In this document: piece after piece, positions 22,910 to 34,173 of the stretch
Layout of the letters: every line of letters starts with the position of its first letter
Position numbering within the stretch: position 1 is the stretch's first letter
From: Glebionis coronaria
Taxonomy: Eukaryota > Streptophyta > Magnoliopsida > Asterales > Asteraceae
DNA: 64,000 nt
Assembly (NCBI GenBank): GCA_025667525.1
Contig: CM046878.1
Coordinates: 95,433,237-95,497,236 of the forward strand
Direction: 5' to 3'
The notes under the pieces: model-generated
What the model saw: the letters and a program-made list of their open reading frames with translations, nothing else
Told to the model about the DNA's origin: nothing
Databases searched by the model: none
Made by a program: the position numbers and the translations under genes

Positions 22910-25876
22910 TGTAAAACCCGCATGCTTTTACCATGAATAGTACCCTTAAGATCGTGCGTACTAGATTTAAACTTTCCTAATATAGCATGATTATGATTAC
23001 GTGTTAGGAGTTTACGTATTACGTACGTGTTAGAACATGATAAGTATTTACTACGCACGATCACGTAATATTTATTTGACGATAATTAATCACGAACATG
23101 CGATCATGAAATCATGAACGTAATTAAAACACGAACTATTATTAATTACGTATATATATTTATTACGAGCGTAATTAAATATATTAGATCACGATATTTA
23201 CGTAACGAGAACACTTAAAACACGAACACAAATAATCACAAACGTTTAAACTTAACAACGAGACACGGAAAAAGGTACGGGTACCCCAAGTGGGGCCCCT
23301 ACCCGCGGCTACAAGGGCAAATGGGCCAAGCCCATTTGTCAAATTTACTAAAAGGGAAAAAGGGGATTTTTACTACTCATTTAATTTTTACAGAAGATTT
23401 TTAGAAACCTAAAAACCCTCCTCCCTTGTCTCCTTTGTGCCGCCACCCTACAACCGCCACAAGGAGGTGGTTTGTGATCTTGGATCTTGGAATTTTTCTT
23501 GGTGATCGTGTTTGTTCTTCATCCTTTTGATCCACGAATTCGGTAAATCCTTTTTAAACCTTTTCTTTTGATTTAATCTTTTTATAAATCAAGAACATGT
23601 TATGTTTTTACAAAAACCTAATAATTAAACATGGATCTAACATGATTTGGGGTTAAATAAAATCAAAAGTATGTTTTAAGGGGTGTTTGTTTTTGGCCGC
23701 ATGCTGCACCGAACCCGAAGGGGTTTCGGTTTGGCCAAGCCGACCACCACCAAGACCATACGGTCTTGGTTGGTGTGTGTGGGTCCCACGGCAGCAGTAA
23801 GACACGGGGTACCGCGAGTTGGTTCGGGGTACGGTGTCGATTTCATGTCTGGTTCATTGTTTTTAGTTTGGATCTGGTTCATGGTGTATGTTTAGTTTTT
23901 TTTATGTTTTATGATCTTATGTTAAAAATTAAATTAATAAAATGATATGATTAATTTAATAACATGACATAGGTTATTTAATTATTAATAATCATGGAAT
24001 TAATTAACCTAAGTATTTGTATATTTAAGACTTATAATTAATTAATTATTTTAAAACCATGGATATAATTAATTAATTAACATGACTTAGGTTATATTAT
24101 TAATATATAATAATACATATTTTAACCTAAGTATTTAACTTATTTAATTAAAAACATGTTATACTTTAATTAAATATTTTAACCTATAGTTTAATTTAAT
24201 TACATGAAATAATTATTAAATTATACATTATATCATATGACTTAGGAAATAATCATGAAAACACTTAGGCTTATATACTTAGCTTATTTAACCAGCTTAT
24301 TTCTAATTATGGAAACTTTCTATTTTTAGAAACTTAATTAAATAAGGCAGCTAATCTATTTATGGAAACCTTCTATTTTTAGAAACTTATTTATTTCAGG
24401 CAGCTAATCTATTTATGGAAACTTATTTAATTAAGGCAGCTGATCTATTTATGGAAACTTTCTATTTTTAGAAACTTATCTATTTTAAGTAGTAATTCTA
24501 TTTTTTGGAAACTTTCTATTTTTCGAAACTTTCTATTTTTGGTAACTTTCTATTTTTGGATACTTTCTATTTTTGGAAACTTTCTATTTTTGGAAACTTT
24601 CTATTTTAGGAATCCTGCTATTTTTGGAAAGTTACTTATTATTACACAGTAAGTATAATAAGACATGAAATACTAGAAATACTTAATCAGATTAAACAGA
24701 ATATAAGATAAAACACAGTTTAAGTCTTTAAAACAGTAAAACATGGTAAGAACACATAAAATAAGCTAAGACATGACATAAAACCAGCTACGTATTTAGT
24801 AAGCAGATACTTATTCATGTATATATTTATGTAGCACTAGTGATTCGGAAGTAGGATTCCTCTCAGTTCATCTTCTTCGTTCACTGGACATAAGGTACGG
24901 ATTCCCGTCCTTTCAATATGGACATTCTTTCCTTATTAGGATTCCCCGTATGCAGCCAACTATTTTCCTGTAGTATAAGTTATGTGTTTGATTGCTTATG
25001 TTTAATTAAGTTTACCTATAGCCATATACATGCATGACCAGTTTCACCTAGTTATGGAGGTACCATAACCATAACATTAGAGGCACTGATGTTATGACTT
25101 CACAACGGCGGAGTGATTGCTCGTGGTGTCCCTTCATCTTTTGGCCATTTATTTATATTTATCATGTGGGGCGTATGGGTGCATCCTAGTTACATGTTTT
25201 TATTCAGGATTTCATGGTGAATGTGGTGTGTGCCTTGCATCCTTCACAAGGAGCTGGTCCCTCCTACCCAAAAACTAGTATATTAGATTAGAGGCAGCCC
25301 CGCTAATTTGCATGATGAGGTCACCCCTCCAAGTATTCATGCATGGTGGATTTTCATGACCTATATTGGCTAATGGTAAAATATGACAAACAGTTTTATA
25401 AGATAAATATAAGTCTTTCAAACTATTAAACTAGTTTTATCAAGACTTAACAAGGTTACTCGGGACTTAGTTTTCTTCCGCTGTTGTTATGTTATATGCT
25501 TATCCTATTCATGCTTTATTGTACATCCGTACACTGAGCGTATTTGCTCAGCTGTTTTCCTTTTCTATGTTCCCAAAACGGCAGTTACTCAGGGACGCTC
25601 GTAGACACTAAGAGTACGTGCATATGGACTGGAAGCTGTCTAGCCTTCTTTACTTTATGCATTTCCTTTCTTATGATACTTATGCTTTGGACATTGTTTA
25701 GTCCTTTCCTTTATTATACTATGTTTGTGTGTAATGAGCTTTACTTTTGGACTACCGATGTTTGATTCTGGTATTTTCCTTTTATGGTCAAGTAATGTTT
25801 AGACATTTTTCCTTGTATGCTTTGATGATATGCCATAATTTCTGTGTTATTTCCATTTCCATAATGGGGTGTTACA
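22910..25876 (+). mobile_element. Tekay 3' LTR
   Basis: About 2967 bp, same ends as the 5' LTR. Differences by eye are scattered substitutions and a few indels, including the minisatellite. Followed by the target duplication. Confidence 0.95.
24507..24631 (+). repeat. 17-bp minisatellite in Tekay 3' LTR
   Basis: Counterpart of 16241-16360, with different single-base variants (such as CGAAACTTTC and GGATACTTTC). The two arrays have changed independently since insertion. Confidence 0.88.
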
Positions 25877-25881
25877 GTATT
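25877..25881. repeat. Target-site duplication GTATT, right copy of Tekay
   Basis: See 14643-14647. The bases directly after it continue the Copia-1 RNase H codons. Confidence 0.95.
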
Positions 25882-26034
25882 GTTGAATTATACTTTGTTG
25901 GAACTGATTACCAATTAGCTGACTTGTTTACAAAAGCTCTTTCGAAAGAGAGGTTTGTGTATCTTGTTAGGCAAATTGGTATGAGATGTTTGACTCCAGC
26001 AGAACTGGAGGTTCTGGCAAAGAAGCCTGCTTGA
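25882..26034 (+). pseudogene. Copia-1 RNase H, C-terminal end
   Basis: Resumes directly after the Tekay target duplication: ELYFVGTDYQLADLFTKALS, then RFVYLVRQIGMRCLTPAELE, the standard end of Copia pol. Ends at TGA 26032-26034. No stop in this short part. Confidence 0.93.
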
Positions 26035-28644
26035 TTCATCTATCAAACATCTACTTGTAAATATTAATGAAAAAGAAAAATACAAAATTAAAAATCTTTG
26101 AAAATCCAAAAAATATTCCTCTCGACATGTCTTTCAGTATCGATAATATGGACGTCCCTGGAAATGTCGCTCAATAACGACACGGGTGTGTACATAAAGC
26201 TCGAATGAAAGTTGTAAATATTTTTCAAAACTTGTCATTTAAATGATTTACATTTATCTCAGATTGTGACTCGTGCTTCAAAAAAAGGAAAGTTGATCAT
26301 GGTTATAACTTATCCTGAAAAACGGGAAACTTAAATTTCTCGGTCATGAGCTTTCCTTAAAAACATTCAAAGTTTTCAAGCTCATGTAAACGACTTACAG
26401 TTAAATGTCAGACTGTAACTCGTACTCCAAACGGGTAGAGCAATCTATCTTGGGTAGAGCTTGTCACAAAACATGCAACGTTTTGAGCTCAACACAATGG
26501 CTTGTAATCACTTTCAGATTGCAACCGGATCTAAATTCACGGGGGAGTGTACGCTTTCGTGCCCTTACCCTTAGCAAAAGAAGTTAAATCTTCTTACACT
26601 TGAGTGGATTAGCCAAAAAGAATTGATTTTTTAAAAAGCGTTGAACATAATTTTTTCAAGAATTTCTCAATGATATTCAAAATCTTTCGAAAATTGTGTG
26701 TTCAACAACTCCTATCCTCAACAGTTTAATGTGGATCATATCTTCGTAATGACAATTCCATTGGATCAACTTTTGAGAGGGAGCGTTCCAAATTCATGCT
26801 AATTTTGACACATTTTTCTCCTGAAAGGTTTTTAAGACTATTTTTCACAATATATTTTAATCAAATTTGGTATCTCTAATATCAATCGATTTTATATATT
26901 AGAGATAGGGGAGAAAATGTGATTAAAATGTGATCTAAAGACTCAAGCACTCATGGTTACGATCAAATACCCACAACATCTTTAATTCACGACGTTATTG
27001 GTGTCAAAAGGGTGGTTAGGTTTAAGTCCTATGATCCAACCAGAACCAGAGGGATCTTCCCAGAGACAATCCAATAGATTATTAGAAGTCCTTAGGAAAA
27101 ATGGAGTAGAATGTGAACGAAGCTGAATGTCGACTAAGTACTAATGATAGCACTGGAACAATCACAACAAGGTTCTATTAATGATGTCTTGTTAAGTATT
27201 GAAGGGGTTGAAGAATGAAAAAGAAATGTAAGGATAAAGGGTGTAAAGAAATTAGCCCTCCCTACAACTTAGGCAGATACCGGGTCAACACATCATGAAG
27301 ACAACACATCATGAAGACAACGCATCATGAACCTAGTGATGTAATGCACAACCCCTCCCTAGCTAACTCAGGCTTCTCTTAAAAGAAGTTTGTTTTATTG
27401 TCACAGAGATCAACACGATTTCTATTGACTTTCTCACTCCGAGATAGTTGATATTAAATAGGTAGCATCTACTCCAGCCTCCGACTACTAAAAGTGCACA
27501 AATCGAGTCTAGAGCCGAGAGATCAATCAAATCTCGTTAGGACACACAGATGAAGGTCAAGAGAGTCCTACGCTATATCCTTGCGATATTGCTAGAACAC
27601 TCTAAGTGATACTACCTAGTATTCACAATGATGAGTGGAAATCCTTCCAGTGTTAACATCAAAACAGCACTATGGTAGGTCATGTGTAAGATTCTTTATG
27701 AATTGAACATATGTAAAACTGAAAAGCAACAGTGGGTTGTTTCTCTATCGATTCAAACTCGTTTCAGGTTTCTACACAATATCTGTATGGTCTTGCCAGA
27801 ACATTTAGAGTGATATTTATTAATACTCACAGTGACGAACGGAAATCCTTCTAGCGTCAACATCAAACAGCGCTACGGTAGGTAACTTGCGAGATTCTTG
27901 TGAATCAAGCTTGTGTCAACTGGAAAGCAACAATGGTAAGATTCTTAATGAATCAAACTTGTTCCAGGAATTTGAATTGACGACTTTAATCAAGAGGATA
28001 ATTTATCCAATTGATTCACTCTTTACGTTCGTAGTCTTGCTTTGAGACGGTCGAGTAAAGAGAACAGCTAGTATAGTCGCGAAACCCTGTCAAGGAGGTT
28101 CTTAATTGAATCTACCTAAACACAGGTACGATATTTAATATCGTGTAACGGTCTTCACCGACCGGAGGTAAAACGCTACCGATTTAGGACGAATGTCAAA
28201 GCCATTCAGTCTGTGTCTATGTTTTTTCTCAAGAAGGTGACGTTATAGTGTACTCAGCAAAGTCAGAGATTCAAAACCACATACTCATGCCCAAAGACAT
28301 TCAACAATCAAGAAAGCTAAATACTTCCGCAACTCTGACAATCAAAATCTTCCTTAACAATTAATGTAAAGGAAGGACCTCTCTTCAAGGGAGATTATTA
28401 GCAAGCTTTCAAGATGATGCGAAGTATGAGCATGTGGATAAAGACACAAGATCGCAAGATGGAAAATACAAGTCAAGGATAATTTGAAGATCTCAAGTTT
28501 AAAGACAACGTCCAAAGACAATGACAAAGGCTCAAAGATCACAGCATGAAGAAACAAGAACTACTATTACACGTTCAAGATTCATTTATGATGAAATTTG
28601 TAATCTCCATTGAACTCCAAAGGTCAAAGAGGAATGACCTCACA
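26035..28644 (+). other. Copia-1 3' noncoding region
   Basis: 2.6 kb between pol and polypurine tract with no frame that resembles a gene. It contains a threefold CATCATGAAGACAAC repeat (about 27290-27335), a diverged 150-bp direct repeat (separate entry) and repeated ACTCGTRCTYCAAA-like stretches (26265-26440). Several Copia lineages have a long noncoding or env-like region here; I see no env-like frame. Confidence 0.65.
27583..27942 (+). repeat. Diverged direct repeat in Copia-1 3' region
   Basis: About 27583-27738 and 27787-27942 align in order: CTAGAACACTCTAAGTGATA with CCAGAACATTTAGAGTGATA, GGAAATCCTTCCAGTGTTAA with GGAAATCCTTCTAGCGTCAA, and CAGCACTATGGTAGGT with CAGCGCTACGGTAGGT. Period about 204 bp, with many substitutions. 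Confidence 0.75.
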
Positions 28645-28655
28645 TTGGGGGAGAT
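28645..28655 (+). other. Copia-1 polypurine tract
   Basis: TTGGGGGAGAT(T) directly before the LTR start TGTTAG, a common Copia arrangement. Confidence 0.85.
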
Positions 28656-28745
28656 TGTTAGCCTCAAAATACTGAGTCAAACAAGAATGTTCGGTCATAT
28701 GTTTATATTGTAATATTTATTAGAATGTTGTAATAGTTAGTTAAA

Positions 28746-29082
28746 GGGTTAATATACAAAGAAGTTACTAAACTTTCCAAGAAATTTGTCTTAAGGTAAC
28801 AAACGTTCATTTTGTGTTTCTAAGTTACTAATGTTCATATGACTGGTTGATTAAGTTACCCACTTATCAAAAACGTGATATTTATGTTGCTTAACATGAA
28901 AAAACAAGACATTTATGTTACTTAACTTATCAAAAAACATGCATTCAGGTTACTCAAATTAACACTAAATTATAGTGATGTATAGTTTAGTAAAGATTAG
29001 TAACTTAGAAACACAAAATGAACGTTCGTTACCTTAGGACAAATTTCTCGAAAAGTTTAGTAACTTCTTTGTATATTAACCC
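28746..29082. mobile_element. Mutator-type MITE
   Basis: The ends are inverted repeats of about 90 bp, beginning GGGTTAATATACAAAGAAG on the left and its inverse on the right. They are flanked by a perfect 9-bp duplication TTAGTTAAA (28737-28745 and 29083-29091). Length 337 bp, no coding capacity. A 9-bp duplication with long inverted repeats is typical of Mutator-like elements. It sits in the Copia-1 LTR, upstream of the TATA box. Confidence 0.9.
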
Positions 29083-29212
29083 TTAGTTAAAATAGTCGTG
29101 ACGTTACGGGCTTGATGGTTAGCTTAAAAGGACTCTTTTAAGGTACTAAACATTTATTCAAGCCCGACCTAAAAGATATATAGTCCATTAGAGAGCCCGC
29201 ATGTGGATGGAC

Positions 29213-29244
29213 TATATAATTACCCTCCTAGCATGTTAGGAGGG
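29213..29244 (+). promoter_or_regulatory. Copia-1 LTR core promoter: TATA box followed by a palindrome
   Basis: TATATAAT (29213-29220), then TA, then CCCTCCTA (29223-29230), a 6-base spacer and TAGGAGGG (29237-29244). This layout closely matches the Athila-1 LTR, although the elements belong to different superfamilies. Confidence 0.7.
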
Positions 29245-29286
29245 TGGATGATCTCATAATTTCTTAATCTAATTTCACAAGTTAAT

Positions 29287-29345
29287 CATCTCTCTCTCTC
29301 TACTCTCTCTCTCTACTTTCTCTCACTACTTTCTCTCTCTAAAAT
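29287..29345 (+). repeat. CT-rich low-complexity run
   Basis: TCTCTCTCTC and CTACTCTCTCTC runs downstream of the Copia-1 promoter, in the part expected to be transcribed leader. Confidence 0.8.
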
Positions 29346-29389
29346 TCATATCTTTCCATCTCATTTCTTTAATCTATCATCAAATTATA

Positions 29390-31212
29390 AGGGACAACAC
29401 CATTCATCCCAATCCCAGACTTGTCCCTAGGGTCTCTTTGTTCATTGACACACTTTTCTAGGGTTTGACTAGCTTTATCAAACTTTTCAATTTTAAGCCC
29501 TACATTTTCTTTATCTTTAATGGCTTCACTTAACTGAAGTTGCATGTCAGCCCTACATTTCATTAAAGACTCTCTAGCTTCATTACTAACATTCAGATCT
29601 CTAGTTAAAATATTAATTTGATCTTTTAGGTCAAATTCCATTTTCTTATATTCCTATATCGTCCCTTTGATTGTGCAAGTGTCATTCGATATTTTGCAAG
29701 TCTATTGCTTATGCCTGTAACATCTGATTTTAACTTTAAATTTTCTTTGTTAAGTTTTTTAGTGTTAAACCTGCACCCTTTACTACAAAAAGCATCATCA
29801 TATACCTCATTATCTAATTAAGATGAGGAGTTGGCCATGAGAGCAAAGTGAACATGCTCTTCTTCTTCCCTTTCAGCAACCAAATCTTGATTATCTATCA
29901 CATCCTTTGCCATAAATCTCCAGTCCCATCCAATGCCATCGATATCTTGCATGGCGACCATAGCCTTTGGCTTAGCATCTTCAACCTTAATGATTTGGCT
30001 TGAACTCTTTCCAGCATCAGATCTTCTTGGAGATCTGCATTCCCTCATGAAGTTTCCCATCCTACGGCAGTTATAGCACTCAACCTTGGACTTGTCAAAT
30101 CTAGCTGTGTCTTTAGCATTAAAAGTCATCTTTCTTCCAATCCTCCCGTTCCATCTGTTAGCCCTTATGCTTGCAAGTGCCATATTTCACTTGATATCCA
30201 TCTCTTCTAAGTCAGCATCACTGATTTTCTCAAGATCCTCATAGGTAACAAAGGAACCATTGGGTAATGCAGCAATGTATGCACATACTATATCCAAATC
30301 AATACCAGCAGGTTTAAGACTTGGTGAGCCAACATTGTATGTGTCAGCGTCAAAATTCGATCCGCTGACAAAGGTTGATCCACCGCTGACAAAAGTTCAT
30401 CCAGTAACGAGATGTACATTCAATCCACTAACATACGAGTCTCTTTCAGTGGTTTGAGATTCACTATGTGAGATGAAAGCCATGTTCCCAGATGTTGACT
30501 TGCTTCCATGTTCAAGAAAGGTCTCACACTACAAAATCTTTATCTTATTGTAGATATCATCAAAGGAAGCACTCTTATGGGCATTGGTGGAAATGATTGA
30601 TCTGGCTTCAATTTTCCATGCATCACCAAGACCTCTAAGGAATGTAGCAATGATATCAGCATCTTCATGTTCTGTTCCCATAAAAGACAACTTGCTAGTG
30701 ATGTCTAGAAGCCAACTTCTTACCTCACTTCGCTTATCATTGGGATGAGCCTTAAACACAGCATATTCACTCAAAAGTTGCTTTTTCCTTTCTTTGGTCG
30801 TATCATCATTACCACCATAGGTAACTTGAAGAGCTGCCCAAATATTTTTAATAGAATCAAAACTTCTGTATTTGTGTTGATTTTTTGGACCTAAGGAGAG
30901 TTTAAGATTGTTCAAAGTCTTCATATCATTCCTTCTCAAGGCTATATCAGCTACTGAGATAGCTCTTCCATCTTCAGGTCTTTCATTAAGATCTGCAGCA
31001 GTTGAGCCAGCTGTTCTTCTTGCTCCAATGGCAACAGCAATCCTGGCTGCTTTATCGAATTGATTACCGTATTCAATAACTTCCCAAAAAGTATGGTCAT
31101 GAACTTGAAGATATTATTCAAAGTTGAACTTCCATTGTTCAAAGTTGTCAGGGTCGAGCATAGGAATTTTGAGGTTGTGATTTGATGAGGATGAAGATTC
31201 TGAGGTAGCCAT
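29390..31212 (-). pseudogene. Copia-3 gag, minus strand, cut at its 3' end
   Basis: Start codon at 31212-31210 (MATSES). The frame reads IPMLDPDNFEQWKF, a stop, TFWEVIEYG, then 30939-30529 (SIKNIWAALQVTYGG, KKQLLSEYAVFKAHP, LLDITSKLSFMG), a UBN2-type Copia gag. After another stop come repeated FVSGG/FVSGS words and, at 30183-29818, the zinc knuckle CYNCRRMGNFMREC, in which the metal-binding His is Asn. A coiled-coil part (29641-29390) ends at the Copia-1 junction. Protease and the rest of pol are not in the window. The Copia-3 5' LTR lies directly upstream (31317-31818). Confidence 0.85.
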
Positions 31213-31300
31213 TTGGTTTTTAGGGTTTTCAAATGATTTAGGTTTTTTGGTGATTTAGGGTTTTTAGGGTTTTGTGTTCTTTAGATCAAAGTTCCTCAAC

Positions 31301-31314
31301 AATCTCTGATACCA
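31301..31314 (-). other. Copia-3 primer binding site
   Basis: Minus strand TGGTATCAGAGATT, initiator tRNA-Met type, two bases after the LTR end. Copies recur in the other two units at +2857 and +5714. Confidence 0.8.
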
Positions 31315-31316
31315 CT

Positions 31317-31818
31317 TGTTGATCCCAAACTTAGATCGATTAGCTTTGTGTTTACGAGATTGAATCAAGTTTAACACGTAGAGAAACTTTGTGTATTCAA
31401 CAATCTAAGTGTTATGTGGAATTAAAACTTAGAACAAACAACAAAGTAAAAACAAGTAAACCAAACTTTCACTTTGATTGATAGTGAAACTTGCGTACGA
31501 TGGAAGTGTAAAACGACTTAAGACTGATGATAAACTATGAACCCTACGACCTTCTTTTATAGCACAAGGAGTCGGGTACAATAATCTGCGTATCAACTAT
31601 TTTAGGTAAATATAAATATAGAAAATACAATGTCGAAGATATCTTTACTAGAATTACAAAATGTGTAGACTTAGTATTCCATTAGCGGTTGAACTTCTCT
31701 TTGTCAGCGCTCAAATATGCTTTGTCAGCGTTCATCTGTTAGCGCCTCTTTTACTCTTGTCAGCGTCCAAGTTCTTCTTGTCAGCGTCCCAGTATCTTAG
31801 CTAATTTTATTCCCAACA
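31317..31818 (-). mobile_element. Copia-3 LTR, copy A (5' LTR of Copia-3)
   Basis: 502 bp. On the minus strand it starts TGTTGGGAATAAAATT and ends GGGATCAACA. The primer site complement at 31301-31314 (minus strand TGGTATCAGAGATT) follows it, so it acts as the 5' LTR of Copia-3. Its upstream half has about six CGCTGACAA/CGCTAACA words about 22 bp apart. A TATAAAAG box lies near 31555-31562. Confidence 0.9.
31690..31800 (-). repeat. CGCTGACAA repeat array in Copia-3 LTR
   Basis: Words TTGTCAGCG or GTTAGCG on the plus strand recur at about 31685, 31705, 31723, 31738, 31757 and 31779. They lie upstream of the LTR TATA box in element orientation, where enhancers usually lie. The same array is in LTR copies B and C. 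Confidence 0.75.
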
Positions 31819-32343
31819 CTTTCTAGCGTGAACATCGATAATCGATCTCGAGGTATCTAAAAATAAACGGCCCAAAATTAGAGGAACTTGAGGATCCATG
31901 GGAATATCTACGACGATAAAATCGACCAGAAAGTAGAAATTTCCCAACCTTAACAAAAAAACGTCTTCGGCCACTCCACATGCGAGAATTGTACGATGAT
32001 CGACCATTTCGATGGACATTTTCGAAGGAGTAAGATCCGAAAGTGATAGAGATTTCCACATGGAATAAGGCATCAAATTAATGCTCGATCTAAGATCGGC
32101 CAAGGCGAGGCATCCTTTCATTTCTTGAATATCACATGGAATAAGGAATTTGCCAGGATCACCAACTTTTTCCAGTATTCGGTTAAGATAAACCGAAGAA
32201 CAATTAGATAGCTTGCAAATCTTTTCCTTATCGTTCATCATACTTTTAAAAGTGGAGGCAAAACGAGGCATGTATAACAACGCGTCGGCTAAACTCAAAT
32301 TGAAGTGCACTTGTTGAAACATTTTAATAAAAAGATCAATTTG
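31819..32343 (-). pseudogene. Athila-2 protease fragment, unit 1
   Basis: Minus-strand frame from about 32322: FNLSLADALLYMPRFASTFK, KVGDPGKFLIPCDIQEMKG, then LADLRSSINLMP, in which the Gly of the D-L-G active site is Arg. It continues to PLILGRLFLDTSRSIIDVHA, where the Copia-3 LTR begins, so the remaining pol is absent. It should be inactive. Confidence 0.88.
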
Positions 32344-34069
32344 TTAATAATTGCGTTCATGTAATTTCTCCTTGTTTTGTCTCGATGGGTAAGGTAAGGG
32401 TGGTGTGGGGTGGGGCGTAGGCAACGGCCTTGGAGTCTCGGGTTCCATAACTGGTATTGGTTCAGCCGTAGGTGTGGATTGAGCGGTACTTCGTGGGCTT
32501 GAGATATGCTCCTTTTCGACCATCACCTCGGGTTCTTTCTCGATTTCCTTCTCCGTATAAGTACTTGGATGAGAGATTGTCTCTTTGAAAGTTTTACCAC
32601 TTCGTGTAGTAATAACCTTCATTTCCCACTTTGGGTTTGCAATGGTATCACTAGGAAGATCACCCGAGGAAGACGGTTTACACATTATGGCTTCAAACAT
32701 ACTCTCCATTCTATCTTCAAATTTTGATTGCCTTTTATCCGCTTTTAATAACTCTTGCTTAATCTCATGTTGGCCTTGTTCCATCTTTTGTTGAAGACGT
32801 TGAACGTTTCCTTCCATTTTATTAGCATGAGTCTTAAGTTCATTTGCAATTTCATTTTTTAACTCGTTTTTCAACTCGGATCTTAGGCTAATCATTTCTC
32901 GTTTCATGTTATCAAATTTAGCATCATTTGCCTTAATGTAATCTAAAAATTCACCTTGAAGATTTTAGTGTGAGCATTTTGAAAACCTTGAGTAGTGTTT
33001 TGAAAATCACGATTTTGACTTTGATTTTGCACTTGCCCATTGTTCCCACTTTGGTTGTTATAATTACCCTTGTTATAGTTACGTTGATTTCCTTGATAAC
33101 CACCACCTTGATTGTTGTTGTTTTGATAGTTATTAGCATTTTGATTTTATGGAGCTTGAGTTGGGCGGGAACCTTGGCCGTTTTAGTTATAAGTTACAGT
33201 TGCTACATAAGCACTTGAAGGGGTGATGCACTCGGAAAAATCATGAGCTCCACCACAAGATATACAACTCTTCTCTACCGCTTTAACCGATGCGGAACTC
33301 AAAGCATCTTGTGCTTTCCAATGAGTCATAAGCGATGAAAATCTATCGAAAAACAGATTCTCCTCATTTTCTTCATTATGTAAGGCATTCATGTTACGAG
33401 ACGACGACGAACCCATAGTGGCAACACTTGGTGTGTTACAAGGGTAATAAACCTTAGATCTATTCTCGATGATCGTTAAAGCTTCATTTGTCGTTTTTCA
33501 CAAAAAATTACCACCCGCGACGGCATTCAAATAATCTCGTTCATGATCGTTAAGCCCGTTATAAAACGTGTCAGTTTGATGCAATTCGGAAAAATCATGG
33601 TGTGGACATTCATGTAACATTTCCTTAAATCGTTCCAATGCCATAGAAAACCTTTCGTTAGGTCTTTACGTAAACCTTGAAATCTCATTTTTCAAATTTG
33701 TCGTCTTTGATGGTGGGAAAAATTGGTTCACAAATTTAGACACGAGATCACCCCATGTCAATATTGAATTTGGTGGTTCTTTCTCGAGCCAAATTTTGGC
33801 GGGTCCATCTGAAGAGTATGGAAACAACATCATTTTAATGGCGTCGTGTGGAACATCCTTAAACTTGCTTGTGGCGGTGAGACGATTGAAATTCCGTATG
33901 TGATAATGAGGGTTATCCTTTTCATGTCCGTGAAATTGTTAGCTTGTACCATCGACATTAAACCCGTTTTGATCTCAAAATTCTCCGCAAGAATTACGGG
34001 GCTCATAATAGCTTCTCCAAAACCCTCGGTGGGTGCTTGAAGCAACTCAATCATAGTACAATTAGCCAT
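32344..34069 (-). pseudogene. Athila-2 gag fragment, unit 1, fused to Copia-3 leader
   Basis: Starts MANCTMIELLQAPTEGF directly after the Copia-3 leader; start codon and frame are shared with Copia-3 gag. Then come LTWGDLVSKFVNQFFPPSK, a CISCGGAHDFSEC zinc knuckle, an Asn/Gly-rich part, a Lys/Glu-rich helix (RSELKNELKNEIANELKTHA) and a Pro-rich end. One base less than unit 3 near 33937 gives an early frameshift, and several stops are present (such as near 33495 and 33148). Same errors as unit 2. Confidence 0.87.
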
Positions 34070-34173
34070 TTGGTTTTTAGGGTTTTCAAACGATTTAGGG
34101 TTTTTGGTGATTTAGGGTTTTTAGGGTTTTGTGTTCTTTAGATCAAAGTTCCTCAACAATCTCTGATACCACT

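Larger units (their letters stand above)
14648..25876 (+). mobile_element. Complete Tekay-type (chromovirus) Ty3/Gypsy element, 11.2 kb
   Basis: Two LTRs of about 2.96 kb with TG and CA ends flank an initiator-tRNA-Met primer site, gag, PR, RT, RNase H, integrase with a chromodomain-like tail, and a polypurine tract, with a perfect 5-bp target duplication. The clade is judged from RT ([18 protein letters not shown]) and the integrase C-terminus (HNVFHVSLL, then the WRDH/ATWE chromodomain motif). Internal frames carry at least eight stops and a few frameshifts, so the copy cannot act alone. By eye the LTRs differ by a few percent. Confidence 0.95.
10142..29389 (+). mobile_element. Copia-1, Ty1/Copia retrotransposon, split by nested insertions
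   Basis: The gene order gag, protease, integrase, RT, RNase H identifies Ty1/Copia. Its 5' LTR and gag start lie beyond the window, left of Athila-1. The RNase H gene is split by the Tekay element at 14648-25876. Pol ends at 26034. A long noncoding region, a polypurine tract (28645-28655) and a 3' LTR follow. The LTR end near 29389-29399 abuts the minus-strand gag of Copia-3, so Copia-1 appears inserted there. Lineage within Copia was not assigned. Confidence 0.85.
28656..29389 (+). mobile_element. Copia-1 3' LTR, carrying a MITE
   Basis: Starts TGTTAGCC after the polypurine tract and runs to about 29389-29399, where minus-strand gag of Copia-3 begins. Without the 337-bp MITE and its duplication it would be about 390 bp. 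It has a TATA box with palindrome and then a CT-rich stretch (29287-29345). The exact right end is not certain because no second LTR is in view. Confidence 0.75.

Noticed and set aside
23740..23775. Separate foldback element in the Tekay LTR
   Set aside because: The inverted repeat has no target duplication and is present in both LTRs, so it is part of the LTR.
31213..31290. TTTAGGG words resembling plant telomere repeats, also at 34070-34140 and 36927-37000
   Set aside because: Only a few irregular copies within the Copia-3 leader, interrupted by other bases and repeated only because the whole unit is repeated. Not telomeric.
32951..33218. Hydrophobic open frames on both strands in the array units
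   Set aside because: They arise from the Asn/Gly-rich gag coding region read in wrong frames and are copied with the units.
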